Position numbers and translations under genes: made by a program
Assembly: GCA_020832905.1 (NCBI GenBank)
Contig: JAJHRG010000001.1
Location: 424,617 to 474,902, forward strand
DNA: 50,286 nt
Direction: 5' to 3'
From: Thermoproteota archaeon
Lineage (GTDB): Archaea; Thermoproteota; Methanomethylicia; Methanomethylicales; Methanomethylicaceae
Shown: positions 8,971 to 17,783 of the stretch, piece by piece
Numbering within the stretch: the first letter of the stretch is position 1
Layout: each line of letters opens with the position of its first letter
The notes under the pieces: generated by a model
Seen by the model: the letters and a program-made list of their open reading frames with translations, nothing else
Told to the model about the DNA's origin: nothing
Database searches by the model: none

Positions 8971-9458
8971 TTTTCTTCACATAATTTAAATAATGAAACA
9001 GATAACTCTGCATTTATAAAGTATGTAAATTTAAATGTATTTATCCATTCTGGTTTATCCATTACTCCTTGAAAACAAATACCTATTACACAATCTAGTT
9101 TACTTATTTTTTCAAGTTTTTCTTTTAATTCATATGGATTTACTTGTGATTTTGGCATTGCTAAACCACCTAGTAATACAACAATATCAAAATCTTTTTC
9201 ATCAGTTTTTTCTCCTGCTATATAACCAATTCCTTCTTTTACATTTAAAATTACAGGAGCATCTCCATTAGGAGAGAAATAAGTCTTTATTGGTAAATCT
9301 CTAATGCCATATGTAAGAAATTCAGCAAAAGGAAGACATGTAAAAGGTGTACCAACAAATAATAACTTACCTGTTTTTTTAGAATCAATTATTGCTTTTC
9401 TAAAACATTTACTTAATCCAACAAGTCCTTTTTCTATCATGATTTCTTTCTTTATCAT
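8967..9458 (-). CDS. DUF2124-like protein
   Basis: 163 residues, Rossmann-like alternation of strands and helices. The segment FVGTPFTCLPFAEFLTYGIRD and the VVLLGGLAMPKS motif recall DUF2124, an archaeal family common in methanogens and of unknown function; this assignment is from memory. It is the first gene of a two-gene unit with the carbonic-anhydrase-like protein (four-base overlap). No membrane segments are visible. Confidence 0.6.
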   Translation of the reverse strand: MIKKEIMIEKGLVGLSKCFRKAIIDSKKTGKLLFVGTPFTCLPFAEFLTYGIRDLPIKTYFSPNGDAPVILNVKEGIGYIAGEKTDEKDFDIVVLLGGLAMPKSQVNPYELKEKLEKISKLDCVIGICFQGVMDKPEWINTFKFTYFINAELSVSLFKLCEEK

Positions 9459-9511
9459 TTTCTCACAATTTTTAAATAATGTTTTTCATATTTCTATTTT
9501 TGGGATGAATT

Positions 9512-10141
9512 TTGTCAATAGATTTAAAATCAATACTTAGTGAATTTATTAAAATGTATCCTCCAAAAGGTCCATTACCTTCCTTTTCAATTTCTCATAT
9601 AGTTAAAACCTTATTGTTATTAGAAAGTTCTACTATAGGAAGACAGGCTTTATCTAAATTACTAAATATTGGAGAAGGAGCAACTCGTACAATTATAAAA
9701 AAACTTTATGATAAAGGCATAATAGCTATTGATCCTATAGGTGGATGTTATTTAACAGATTATGGTAAATTAATTACAAAAAAATTAAGAGAATATATTA
9801 TTTCTGAAAAAGAAGCAGATCTTAAAGAATTTGGAATATTTCTTCCTGCATGGGCAATACATATAAGACCTTCATATATTCCTAATATTACAAAAGCTAG
9901 AGATATTGGTATAAAATATGGTGCAGAAGGTGTACTTATTTTTCATTTTAAAAATTCCAAAATTTCTTTACCAATGATAACTGATGATATTTCTAAGGAT
10001 TATCCTAATACTTCAAAATTTATTAAATCTTTTACACTTAATGAAAATGACTTAGTAATTATAGGATTTGCAAAAGATATTATAACTGCTGAAATAGCTA
10101 CAATTGCTATAGCAATTCATATAATATTAGAAATTATTTAA
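9512..10141 (+). CDS. Winged-helix regulator, DUF4443-like
   Basis: 209 residues. The N-terminal ~85 residues are a winged helix (TIGRQALSKLLNIGEGATR is the helix-turn-helix), followed by the wing and LTDYGK. The C-terminal ~110 residues resemble the DUF4443 domain of TACK archaea, possibly a ligand-sensing domain. The start is TTG at 9512 behind GGGATGA; no ATG fits. It lies 63 bases before the ABC importer on the same strand, so it is a candidate regulator of that operon. The family assignment is tentative; the HTH is clear. Confidence 0.75.
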   Translation: MSIDLKSILSEFIKMYPPKGPLPSFSISHIVKTLLLLESSTIGRQALSKLLNIGEGATRTIIKKLYDKGIIAIDPIGGCYLTDYGKLITKKLREYIISEKEADLKEFGIFLPAWAIHIRPSYIPNITKARDIGIKYGAEGVLIFHFKNSKISLPMITDDISKDYPNTSKFIKSFTLNENDLVIIGFAKDIITAEIATIAIAIHIILEII

Positions 10142-10159
10142 CAATATTATAACAAATGG

Positions 10160-10181
10160 TATAAATATTAGTACAATTGTA
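10160..10181 (+). promoter_or_regulatory. TATA box plus first operator-like palindrome of the ABC importer
   Basis: TATAAATATT (10160-10169) is a good archaeal TATA box. Directly after it comes AGTACAATTGTA (10170-10181), containing the perfect palindrome TACAATTGTA. A factor bound here would sit between the TATA box and the transcription start, where archaeal repressors block polymerase. The same word recurs at 10214-10225. Confidence 0.6.
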
Positions 10182-10204
10182 TATAAGTAATGGGGGGAAT
10201 CTTT

Positions 10205-11173
10205 ATGAAAAAAAGTACAATTGTACTCTCTATTGTCCTGATAGTAATAATAGTCTCAGTAATTGGTATTTATATTTCACAAATATCAACTCCTAAGGTA
10301 AAAGTAAGAATTGGCTATTTAACAGGAGATTTACATCATTTAGCATTATTTGTTGCTATAGCAAATAATTACTTTGCAAATTATGGTATAGAATATGAAG
10401 TTTATGAATATATAAATGGACCTACATTAATGCAACATTTTCTTGCAGGAGAACTTGATTTTGGTTATGTTGGAACACCTCCAGCATTAATTGCAAGATC
10501 ACAAAGTATAGGTTCTCCTAATGCACCTATTGCTATTGCTTCTGCTAACTTAGAAGGATCTGCATTAGTTGTTAATCCTAATATAAAAAGTATATCAGAT
10601 TTAAATGGAAAGAAAATTGGAACACCAGGTACTGGTACTATACAAGATGTAATGTTATCAATATTTATTAGAAATAATAATTTAAATATTACAAAATATC
10701 CTATGACTGTACGTGATTTACCTTTAGCATTTGCTAGAGGAGAAATAGATGGTTTTATTGCATGGGAACCATATCCTTCAATTGCAATTTATCAATATAA
10801 TGCATCAATACTACTTACATCTAAAGATTTAATGCCAGATCATCAGTGTTGTTTATTAGTAGTTTCAGAAAAATTCTTAAATTCAAGACCAGATATTGTT
10901 GAAAAAATGGTTAAAATTCATATTACTGCAATAAACTTTATAAATAGTAATCCATTAAAAGCTAAGGAAATAGCTATTAATAAAACTGGTCTTCCTGAAA
11001 AAGTTATTGAATCTGCATTATCAAGAATAAAATACAATGCAACAATAAATACTGAAAGTGTAAAAACATTCCTAAAAGAATCAATATCTCTAGGTATTAT
11101 TAAGAATGTAGATCCAGAGAAAATAGATGAATTTTTAAAGGGCTTTATTTCAACTAAGTTTATTGGTGGCTAA
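10205..11173 (+). CDS. ABC importer substrate-binding protein (SsuA/TauA/NMT1-like)
   Basis: Extracytoplasmic solute-binding protein, 322 residues. A Lys-Lys start and hydrophobic segment (about residues 5-25) form an uncleaved anchor or signal; no lipobox cysteine is visible. The mature part has RIGYLTGDLHHLALFVA, then LAGELDFGYVGTPPALIA and GEIDGFIAWEPYPSIA, the hallmarks of nitrate/sulfonate/taurine/thiamine-precursor binders. I chose ATG 10205 over ATG 10190 because GGGGGGA lies between them as a ribosome-binding site. Ligand unknown; coenzyme M or another sulfonate is a hypothesis from the mcr neighbourhood. Confidence 0.88.
   Translation: MKKSTIVLSIVLIVIIVSVIGIYISQISTPKVKVRIGYLTGDLHHLALFVAIANNYFANYGIEYEVYEYINGPTLMQHFLAGELDFGYVGTPPALIARSQSIGSPNAPIAIASANLEGSALVVNPNIKSISDLNGKKIGTPGTGTIQDVMLSIFIRNNNLNITKYPMTVRDLPLAFARGEIDGFIAWEPYPSIAIYQYNASILLTSKDLMPDHQCCLLVVSEKFLNSRPDIVEKMVKIHITAINFINSNPLKAKEIAINKTGLPEKVIESALSRIKYNATINTESVKTFLKESISLGIIKNVDPEKIDEFLKGFISTKFIGG
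10214..10227. promoter_or_regulatory. 14-bp perfect palindrome, second operator-like site
   Basis: AGTACAATTGTACT is a perfect inverted repeat just inside the binding-protein gene. It shares 12 bases with the site at 10170-10181. The centres are 44 bases apart, about four helical turns, so dimers on both would face the same side of DNA. Confidence 0.55.
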
Positions 11174-11175
11174 TA

Positions 11176-11952
11176 TTGAAATATCATATTAATTATCTTT
11201 TTTCTTTTCTTTCTATTATTGTATTTCTTATATTGTGGCATTTATTTTCAATTATAATTAATATTCCTTATTTTCCCAGTCCAATATCAGTTATTAAAGC
11301 AATTTTAGAAATTGCATTGATTGGTGATGTTGATAAATATACATTAGCTCAACATATCTATGTAAGTGTAGAAAGAGTATTATTAGGATTTTCTATTGCT
11401 GCTATAACAGCAATTCCCTTAGGTTTAATTATTGGAATAAAACCTTTAATTAAAGACACTATTACACCAATTATTGAACCTATAAGATTTATTCCTCCAA
11501 TAGCTTGGATTCCTTTAGCAATAGTTTTACTAGTAGGTATTACAAGATATATCTTTATTATATGGGTTGGAGCTTTCTTTCCTATTTTATTAAATACTAT
11601 TGCAGGCATAAAAAGAACATCTAATATTTTAATTCAAATGGCAAAAAGCTTTGGTTCAAGTAGAAATCAAATAATATATAAAATTATTATTCCAAGTTCG
11701 CTTCCTGAAGTAATGACAGGTCTAAGAGTTGGACTTGGAGTAGGATGGATGTGTATTGTAGCAGCTGAAATGATAGGTGGAGAGCCTATAGGTCTTGGAA
11801 GACTTATAATAAAATATGCAGGATTACTTAGATTAGATGTAGTAATAGCTGGAATGATAGTTATAGGAATAATAGGTATGCTTATGAACTATATTATATT
11901 AGCAATAGAGAAAAGATTATTCAAATGGAGACAAGAAATTATTATAACATAG
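11176..11952 (+). CDS. ABC importer permease (SsuC/TauC-like)
   Basis: Integral membrane protein of 258 residues with about six hydrophobic segments. The coupling loop that meets the ATPase is visible as AKSFGSSRNQIIYKIIIPSS, a form of the EAA motif, followed by PEVMTGLRVGLGVGW. It is a BPD_transp_1-type subunit of the nitrate/sulfonate class. The TTG start at 11176 sits two bases after the upstream stop, behind GGTGGC. Confidence 0.9.
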   Translation: MKYHINYLFSFLSIIVFLILWHLFSIIINIPYFPSPISVIKAILEIALIGDVDKYTLAQHIYVSVERVLLGFSIAAITAIPLGLIIGIKPLIKDTITPIIEPIRFIPPIAWIPLAIVLLVGITRYIFIIWVGAFFPILLNTIAGIKRTSNILIQMAKSFGSSRNQIIYKIIIPSSLPEVMTGLRVGLGVGWMCIVAAEMIGGEPIGLGRLIIKYAGLLRLDVVIAGMIVIGIIGMLMNYIILAIEKRLFKWRQEIIIT

Positions 11953-11961
11953 GTGACTATA

Positions 11962-12735
11962 TTGAGTAAGGAAATAATTGTAGATTCACTTACAAAAATA
12001 TTTACACAAGGAAAATCAAAACTTGAAGTTTTAAAGGATTTAACTTTTGATGTAAATAAAGGAGAGTTTATATGTATAGTTGGACCATCTGGATGTGGAA
12101 AAACTACACTTTTAAAAATTATATGTGGTCTTGAAGAACCTACTTATGGTAAAGTATTAATAAGAAATGAACCTCCAAATCCAATAAAACATCGTTTTGG
12201 TATGATATTTCAAGAAGATTCTTTATTACCATGGAGAAATGTTATAGGAAATGTAAAATTTGGATTAGAAATTAAAGGATATAATAAAAAAGAATCAGAA
12301 GAAATATCTAGAAAATATATTGAAATGGTAGGTCTTAAAGGATTTGAGAACTACTATCCATATCAATTATCTGGTGGAATGAAGAAAAGAGTAGCTATTG
12401 CTAGAGCCTTAGCAATTGATCCTGATCTAATACTAATGGATGAGCCTTTTGCAGATTTAGATGCTCAAACTAGATCATTAATGCAAAGAGAATTACTTAG
12501 AATATGGTTTGGAGTAGGAAAAACTGTATTATTTGTAACTCATAATGTAGAAGAAGCTGTATTCTTAGCAAATAGAGTAATAGTTTTAACAAAACGTCCA
12601 TCAAGAGTAAAATCTATAATTAATATAGAATTACCATATCCAAGAAATAGACTTAGTCAATCGTTCATTTCTTATCGAGAAAAAATACTAAAATTATTTC
12701 ATGAAGAAATGGGGGTCTCTGAATTTGGAACGTAG
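11962..12735 (+). CDS. ABC importer ATPase (SsuB/TauB-like)
   Basis: Nucleotide-binding subunit driving the importer. Walker A is GPSGCGKTT, the Q-loop is FQEDSLLPWRN, the signature is LSGGM, Walker B is LILMDEPFADLD, and the H-loop is VTHNVEEA. FQEDSLLPW is typical of the nitrate/taurine/sulfonate class. I prefer TTG 11962, five bases after GGTGA, over GTG 11953, which lies inside that ribosome-binding site. It overlaps the next gene by 11 bases. Confidence 0.92.
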   Translation: MSKEIIVDSLTKIFTQGKSKLEVLKDLTFDVNKGEFICIVGPSGCGKTTLLKIICGLEEPTYGKVLIRNEPPNPIKHRFGMIFQEDSLLPWRNVIGNVKFGLEIKGYNKKESEEISRKYIEMVGLKGFENYYPYQLSGGMKKRVAIARALAIDPDLILMDEPFADLDAQTRSLMQRELLRIWFGVGKTVLFVTHNVEEAVFLANRVIVLTKRPSRVKSIINIELPYPRNRLSQSFISYREKILKLFHEEMGVSEFGT

Positions 12736-13255
12736 TGCTTTTGATGAATTAATAGAAGCATTTTTAAAATCTAATGAAGATTTCTCATTAACTTTACGTT
12801 CCATTATGAAAAGAATGAATATCTCTATAAAAAAATTAAGTCAAGAGACAGGTATACCTATAAGTACATTAAATAAAATATTAAATGAATCAAGAGATAT
12901 TAGAATTTCAACTTTAAGAGCTATAATTTCATATTTTCGTAAAATTGAGAGAGTATCTTCTGATATAGTTATAGGAATTATTGCCTCTAGATCTACATTA
13001 GATAATATATCAAAAAAACAATTATTAATAAAAGGGAAAAAAGTTTTGATAAAAGAATATCCTGCATCTAATATTGAAGATGCTATAATAAATGCAATAA
13101 AAGCAGAATGTGATAGAGTTAATGGAATTATATGTGCTCCTATTATTGCAAGTATAATTGAAAAATTTATTAAAATTCCAATAGTTACTATTAAAGTTAA
13201 AGAAGAAAATATCATTGAACCTATTGAGAAACTTATTGAAAAAGTTATTTCATAA
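12725..13255 (+). CDS. XRE-type helix-turn-helix regulator, fourth gene of the importer operon
   Basis: About 176 residues. An N-terminal helical part precedes a clear HTH near residues 30-65 (ISIKKLSQETGIPISTLNKI). The C-terminal ~90 residues look like a small alpha/beta sensor domain ending in an amphipathic helix. The TTG at 12725 is preferred: GGGGGT lies about nine bases upstream, whereas ATG 12701 has none. It overlaps the ATPase gene by 11 bases and ends 74 bases before mcrB, so it could sense the imported compound and control the importer, mcr or both. This role is inference. Confidence 0.78.
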   Translation: MERSAFDELIEAFLKSNEDFSLTLRSIMKRMNISIKKLSQETGIPISTLNKILNESRDIRISTLRAIISYFRKIERVSSDIVIGIIASRSTLDNISKKQLLIKGKKVLIKEYPASNIEDAIINAIKAECDRVNGIICAPIIASIIEKFIKIPIVTIKVKEENIIEPIEKLIEKVIS

Positions 13256-13288
13256 GAAATAAAAGATCAAATAATAATTTAGTAAAGC

Positions 13289-13297
13289 TTTTTATAA
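13289..13297 (+). promoter_or_regulatory. mcr operon TATA box; probably near-leaderless transcript
   Basis: TTTTTATAA sits 33-41 bases before the mcrB ATG at 13330. With the usual ~25-base spacing, transcription would begin near 13320, leaving a leader of at most about ten bases. No Shine-Dalgarno sequence precedes mcrB, in contrast to mcrG and mcrA. Confidence 0.6.
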
Positions 13298-13329
13298 TTC
13301 CTTGTTTTTACTTTTAAACAGTGAAAAGT

Positions 13330-14664
13330 ATGCCAAAGTATCCTGATAGAATTGATTTATATGACGATAGAGGAAAACTCATTGATACTAATGTACCAAT
13401 AGAGGCAATAAGTCCATTAAAAAATCCAGCAATACATCGAATAATTAATTACATAAAACAATTTGTAGCAGTTGACCTAGAAGGAATAGAAAAGGCATTA
13501 GCAACAGGTGAAGTTGGAGGAAAATTTTGTATTATAAGAGGAAGAAATTTAAAACTTGATTTAGTGAAAAATGCTGAAAGTATTGCTGAAGATCTTAAGA
13601 AATGTATACAAGTAGATCCAAATGATGATACTGAAGTAAGACCAGTTAAAGGTGGAAAATATTTACTTGTAAGAGTTCCAGCTAAAAGATTAGCTGTTGG
13701 TGTTGAATATACTACAGGTGTAACTACAGTAGCTGCAGCTTTATGCTGTACAATAATTGAAAAGTTTAATGTAAGTATATGGGATGCTGATTTAGTACAT
13801 ACTGCAGTTTGGGGAAGATACCCACAAACTATGGATATGTTAGGAGGACATGTTTTCTCACTACTTGCAGTACCGCAACAAAATGAGGGTATGGGTTATG
13901 CTTTAAGAAATATACCATGTGCACATATTGCATTAATAACAAAGAGAAATGCAATGAATGCAGCAGCTTTAGCTGCTATACTTGAACAAACTGCAATGTA
14001 TGAAATGGGTGATGCTATAGGAAGTTTTGAGAGATTACATCTCTTAGGACTTGCATATCAAGGATTAAATGCCAATAATATGGTTTATGATCTTGTAAAA
14101 GAAAATGGAAAAAATGGTACTCTTGGTACAGTGGTGATCTCAACAGTAAAGAGAGCAATAGAAGATAAAGTAATCTATCCTCTTACTAAAACTCCTTCTG
14201 GTTATACCATCTACACTACTAATGATTTAAGTAAATGGAATGCATATGCAGCAGCAGGATTACTTGCTGCTACCATGGTAACATGTGGTGCTGCTAGAGC
14301 AATGCAACATGTACCATCAGTTCTAATATACTTTAATGATTTACTAGAAAGAGAAACAGGTCTTCCTGGTGTTGATTTTGGTAGAGTTGCAGGTACAGGT
14401 GTTGAAATGGCATTCTTTAGTCATTCAATTTATGGTGGAGGAAATCCAGCAGTTTTTCATGGTAATCACATAGTTACAAGACATAGTAAAGGATTTGCTA
14501 TTCCATGTGTTGCTGCAGCAGTTGCATTAGATGCTGGAACAACAATTTATTCTCCAGAAAAAATTAGTGGTATTGTAGGAGAAGTATTAAGTGAAGTACC
14601 TGAATTAAGAGAACCATTAAAATATGTTAATGAAGCAGCTGCTTCTATAAAAGGAAGTGTTTAA
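13330..14664 (+). CDS. mcrB: Methyl-coenzyme M reductase, beta subunit
   Basis: Beta subunit of the nickel-F430 enzyme that forms methane and the CoM-S-S-CoB heterodisulfide from methyl-CoM and CoB. ATG 13330 gives MPKYPDRIDLYDDRG, which lines up residue for residue with known McrB N-termini; GTG 13321 would add three residues. Conserved segments include LRNIPCAHI, LEQTAMYEMGDAIGSFER, FFSHSIYGGG (coenzyme B pocket) and GNHIVTRHSKGFAIPC. The 444-residue length is normal. Just after SIYGGG the usual GPG is NPA. First gene of mcrBGA. Confidence 0.98.
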   Translation: MPKYPDRIDLYDDRGKLIDTNVPIEAISPLKNPAIHRIINYIKQFVAVDLEGIEKALATGEVGGKFCIIRGRNLKLDLVKNAESIAEDLKKCIQVDPNDDTEVRPVKGGKYLLVRVPAKRLAVGVEYTTGVTTVAAALCCTIIEKFNVSIWDADLVHTAVWGRYPQTMDMLGGHVFSLLAVPQQNEGMGYALRNIPCAHIALITKRNAMNAAALAAILEQTAMYEMGDAIGSFERLHLLGLAYQGLNANNMVYDLVKENGKNGTLGTVVISTVKRAIEDKVIYPLTKTPSGYTIYTTNDLSKWNAYAAAGLLAATMVTCGAARAMQHVPSVLIYFNDLLERETGLPGVDFGRVAGTGVEMAFFSHSIYGGGNPAVFHGNHIVTRHSKGFAIPCVAAAVALDAGTTIYSPEKISGIVGEVLSEVPELREPLKYVNEAAASIKGSV

Positions 14665-14681
14665 AATAGGAGGTGTTTAAG

Positions 14682-15458
14682 ATGGTAGAATATAAACCTC
14701 AATATTATCCTGGTAGTTCTCTCATAGCTGCTAATAGAAGAAAATATATAGATCCAAATTATAAGTTAGAAAAACTAAGATCAATAAGTGATGAAGATTT
14801 AATAAGATTATTAGGTCATAGAGCTCCTGGTGAAGCTTATAAGAATGTACATCCACCCTTAGAGGAAATTGGAGAACCAGATTGTCCAATAAGACAATTA
14901 GTTGAACCAACACCAGGTGCTAAAGCTGGTGATAGAATAAGATTTATACAATTTACAGATTCTGTTTACTTTGCTCCTTTAGCTCCATATATGAGAGCAT
15001 GGATGGGACATATGAGATATCGTGGTGTTGATATAGGTGTATTATCTGGAAGAACTCCTTTAGAAGCACGAGAGCGTGATTTAGAAAAAGTTGCAAAAGA
15101 GCTTATAGAAACAGAGGTATTTGATCCTGCAAGAGTTGGAATTAGAGGTGCTACAGTACATGGACATGCTTTAAGATTAGATGAAAATGGATTAATGTTT
15201 GATGCTTTACGTAGATATCAACTTAATAAGGCTACTGGTGAGGTTGTATACGTAAAAGATCAATTAGGAGTACCATTAGATAAACCAATATCTGTAGGTA
15301 AGCCATTACCTGAAGAAGAACTTAAAAAGAGAACAACTGAATTTAGAGTAGATGGAGTACCATTTAGAACTGATACTGAACTTATTCAATTTATACAAAG
15401 AATTCATATGCTTAGAACTGAGGCAGGTTTTAATCCTGAGAAAGTTAAAAATATTTAG
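14682..15458 (+). CDS. mcrG: Methyl-coenzyme M reductase, gamma subunit
   Basis: Gamma subunit of MCR, 258 residues. It opens with [19 protein letters not shown] and contains [24 protein letters not shown] and a [20 protein letters not shown] block, all typical of McrG. ATG 14682 is chosen because the strong site GGAGGTG (14669-14675) lies seven bases upstream; the in-frame GTG at 14673 is part of that site. No mcrD or mcrC lies between mcrB and mcrG, unlike the classical mcrBDCGA operon. Confidence 0.98.
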   Translation: MVEYKPQYYPGSSLIAANRRKYIDPNYKLEKLRSISDEDLIRLLGHRAPGEAYKNVHPPLEEIGEPDCPIRQLVEPTPGAKAGDRIRFIQFTDSVYFAPLAPYMRAWMGHMRYRGVDIGVLSGRTPLEARERDLEKVAKELIETEVFDPARVGIRGATVHGHALRLDENGLMFDALRRYQLNKATGEVVYVKDQLGVPLDKPISVGKPLPEEELKKRTTEFRVDGVPFRTDTELIQFIQRIHMLRTEAGFNPEKVKNI

Positions 15459-15487
15459 TGAAAAATAAGTAAAATGGAGAGGATAAA

Positions 15488-17155
15488 ATGAGCGAAGAAA
15501 AAATGTTTCTAGAGGCTCTTAGGAGAAAGTTTAAGGAAGCTCCTACAGAAAAATATACCAAGTTTTACATATATGATGGTTGGAAACAATCAAAAAGAAA
15601 AAGAGAATTTGTAGAAATAGCTCAAAAGATTGCAAAAGAAAGAGGAATTCCATTTTATAATCCAGATTTACACTTAGGAGGAATTCCATTAGGTCAGAGA
15701 GTCTTAATGCCATATCGTCTTTCTGGAACAGATATTTATTGTGAAGGAGATGACTTACACTTTATTAATAATGCTGCTATGCAACAAATGTGGCATGATA
15801 TAAGACGTACAGTTATAGTTGGATTAGATGCTGCACATATGGTATTAACAAAACGTCTCGGAAAAGAAGTAACTCCTGAAACAATTAATCATTATTTAGA
15901 AGTACTAAATCATGCTCTTCCTGGTGCAGCTGTTGTTCAAGAGCATATGGTTGAAACTCATCCAGGACTTGTAGCTGATAGTTATGTAAAAGTATTTACT
16001 GGTGATGATGAACTTGCAGATGAAATTGATGATAGATTCTTAATTGATATTAATAAAGAATTTCCAAAGGAACATGCAGAACAATTAAAAGCAGCTATTG
16101 GTAAGCGATTATATCAAGTATGTCGTATGCCAACTATAGTTGCTATGACATGTGATGGAGCTACAATGTCTAGATGGGCAGCTATGCAAATTTCAATGTC
16201 AATGATAAATGCATATAAATTAATGGCAGGAGAAGCAGCTGTTGCTGAGTTTGCTTTTGCTGCAAAGCATGCAGAACTTATTGAAATGGGTACACTACTA
16301 CCATGGAGACGTGCAAGAGGTCCAAATGAACCTGGAGGAATTCCATTAGGATATATTGCAGATATATGTCAAGCTTCTAGAGTTAAACCAGATGATCCTG
16401 TTTGGGTAGCTCTTGAAGTAATTGCAATGGCTGCAGTACTTTATGATCAGTTCTGGTTTGGTAGTTATATGTCAGGAGGAGTAGGATTTACTCAGTATGC
16501 TACATGTACTTATACTGATAATATACTTGATGATTTCTGCTATTATGGTGCAGATTATGTTAAAAAGAAGTATGGAGGATTTGCAAAAGTAAAGCCAAGT
16601 TGGGATGTAATTAAGGATGTTGCAACTGAAGTAACACTATATGGATTAGAGCAATATGAAAAGTATCCAGCATTAATGGAAACTCACTTTGGAGGTTCTC
16701 AAAGAGCTGCGGTTGTTGCTGCAGCTGCTGGAGTTTCAGTAGCTTTAGCCACAGGTCATGCTACAGCTGGAGTTAATGGATGGTATTTAAGTCAATTACT
16801 TCATAAGGAATCAATGGGTAGATTAGGATTCTATGGTTATGATTGTCAAGATCAATGTGGTTCTGCAAATAGCTTCTCTTGGAGAAGTGATGAAGGCTTA
16901 ATATTTAATCTTAGAGGTGTAAACTATCCAAATTATGCAATGAATGTAGGACATCAATCAGCTTATGCTGGTATAATATCAGCAGCACATGGAGCAAGAG
17001 GAGATGCATGGACTACAAATCCATTAATAAAAGTTGCTTTTGCAGATAAAGATTTAAAATTTGATTTTACTCATCCAAGACTTTGCTTTGGAAAAGGAGC
17101 ACTCAGAGAATTCATGCCTGCTGGTGAAAGAGATCTAATTATACCACCTCACTAA
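15488..17155 (+). CDS. mcrA: Methyl-coenzyme M reductase, alpha subunit
   Basis: Catalytic alpha subunit, 555 residues, canonical methane type. Aligned by eye to the Methanothermobacter marburgensis enzyme: Gln151 is the F430 nickel ligand (147 there). Sites known to be modified in that enzyme are His261 (257), Arg275 (271), Gln405 (400), Gly450 (thioglycine, 445), Asp455 (450) and Cys457 (452). The signature [15 protein letters not shown] is intact, so this is not a divergent alkyl-CoM reductase. Oddity: position 453, Leu in the reference, is Cys, giving YDCQDQCG. The ATG follows GGAGAGGA. Confidence 0.99.
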   Translation: MSEEKMFLEALRRKFKEAPTEKYTKFYIYDGWKQSKRKREFVEIAQKIAKERGIPFYNPDLHLGGIPLGQRVLMPYRLSGTDIYCEGDDLHFINNAAMQQMWHDIRRTVIVGLDAAHMVLTKRLGKEVTPETINHYLEVLNHALPGAAVVQEHMVETHPGLVADSYVKVFTGDDELADEIDDRFLIDINKEFPKEHAEQLKAAIGKRLYQVCRMPTIVAMTCDGATMSRWAAMQISMSMINAYKLMAGEAAVAEFAFAAKHAELIEMGTLLPWRRARGPNEPGGIPLGYIADICQASRVKPDDPVWVALEVIAMAAVLYDQFWFGSYMSGGVGFTQYATCTYTDNILDDFCYYGADYVKKKYGGFAKVKPSWDVIKDVATEVTLYGLEQYEKYPALMETHFGGSQRAAVVAAAAGVSVALATGHATAGVNGWYLSQLLHKESMGRLGFYGYDCQDQCGSANSFSWRSDEGLIFNLRGVNYPNYAMNVGHQSAYAGIISAAHGARGDAWTTNPLIKVAFADKDLKFDFTHPRLCFGKGALREFMPAGERDLIIPPH

Positions 17156-17171
17156 TTTTTTATTTTTTTTT
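17156..17171 (+). terminator. T-tract after mcrA
   Basis: Sixteen bases, all T except one A, directly after the mcrA stop. Archaeal RNA polymerase terminates at such T-runs without a hairpin. It runs up to the start of the DUF483 gene, which has no ribosome-binding site and may depend on read-through or its own start. Confidence 0.6.
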
Positions 17172-17783
17172 ATGAATGGTTATTTAGCTTTAAGAAAAAT
17201 TATAGATACTATTTTTGATATTTTTACATTATCACCAAAAGAAGCAAGAGAGAAATATCCTCTTTTTCCTAATTTTGCAGAACATATTTCTAAATTATTT
17301 CATGAAGAAAGATTAATTGATATATCAGAAAGACTAGAAATTCAAGCTGAAATTGTTAAAAAATATAATCCACCAGTAAGACCTGCTTTAGATCCTTATG
17401 TTTCTATGCAAATAGGAATATTCAATAAGAATTTTTCAGATTGGGAAATAGGATATTTTTTAAATTATCCTGATTGTTGTATTAGATCATTTACAGAAGA
17501 AGTAAGATATGGTATTGATGAAAAGCATTTAAAGGAAATAAAAAATTTTAATAAAGCTATTTTAATAACTGCAGGCTTTATTCCACATAGTTTATTTTGT
17601 AGAAGAGCTTTTCAAAACTCATTAATTTGTATATTAGAGGAAAAAGATATTCCAATAATAAAAAAACTAGAAGTAGAAATTTTTAATTCATTACCTCATT
17701 TTCATCCTGAATATAGATATCACTACTATGAAATAATTTCTAGTAAAATTTTTGGTAAATCATATAATGAGTTTACTACATAA
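17172..17783 (+). CDS. DUF483-like protein
   Basis: 203 residues, probably DUF483, an archaeal family of unknown function. The central segment EIGYFLNYPDCCIRSFTEE has the paired cysteines typical of the family. A later Cys lies in SLFCRRAF, and HFHPEYRYHYYE is His-rich, so metal binding is possible. It follows mcrA by 16 bases across a T-tract. Its last 58 bases overlap the convergent HAD gene. Position next to mcr suggests, but does not show, an MCR-related role. Confidence 0.72.
   Translation: MNGYLALRKIIDTIFDIFTLSPKEAREKYPLFPNFAEHISKLFHEERLIDISERLEIQAEIVKKYNPPVRPALDPYVSMQIGIFNKNFSDWEIGYFLNYPDCCIRSFTEEVRYGIDEKHLKEIKNFNKAILITAGFIPHSLFCRRAFQNSLICILEEKDIPIIKKLEVEIFNSLPHFHPEYRYHYYEIISSKIFGKSYNEFTT

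Noticed and set aside
15488-17155. McrA as a divergent alkyl-CoM reductase (ethane or longer alkanes)
   Set aside because: The [15 protein letters not shown] signature, the modification sites and the [11 protein letters not shown] block match canonical methane-type MCR.
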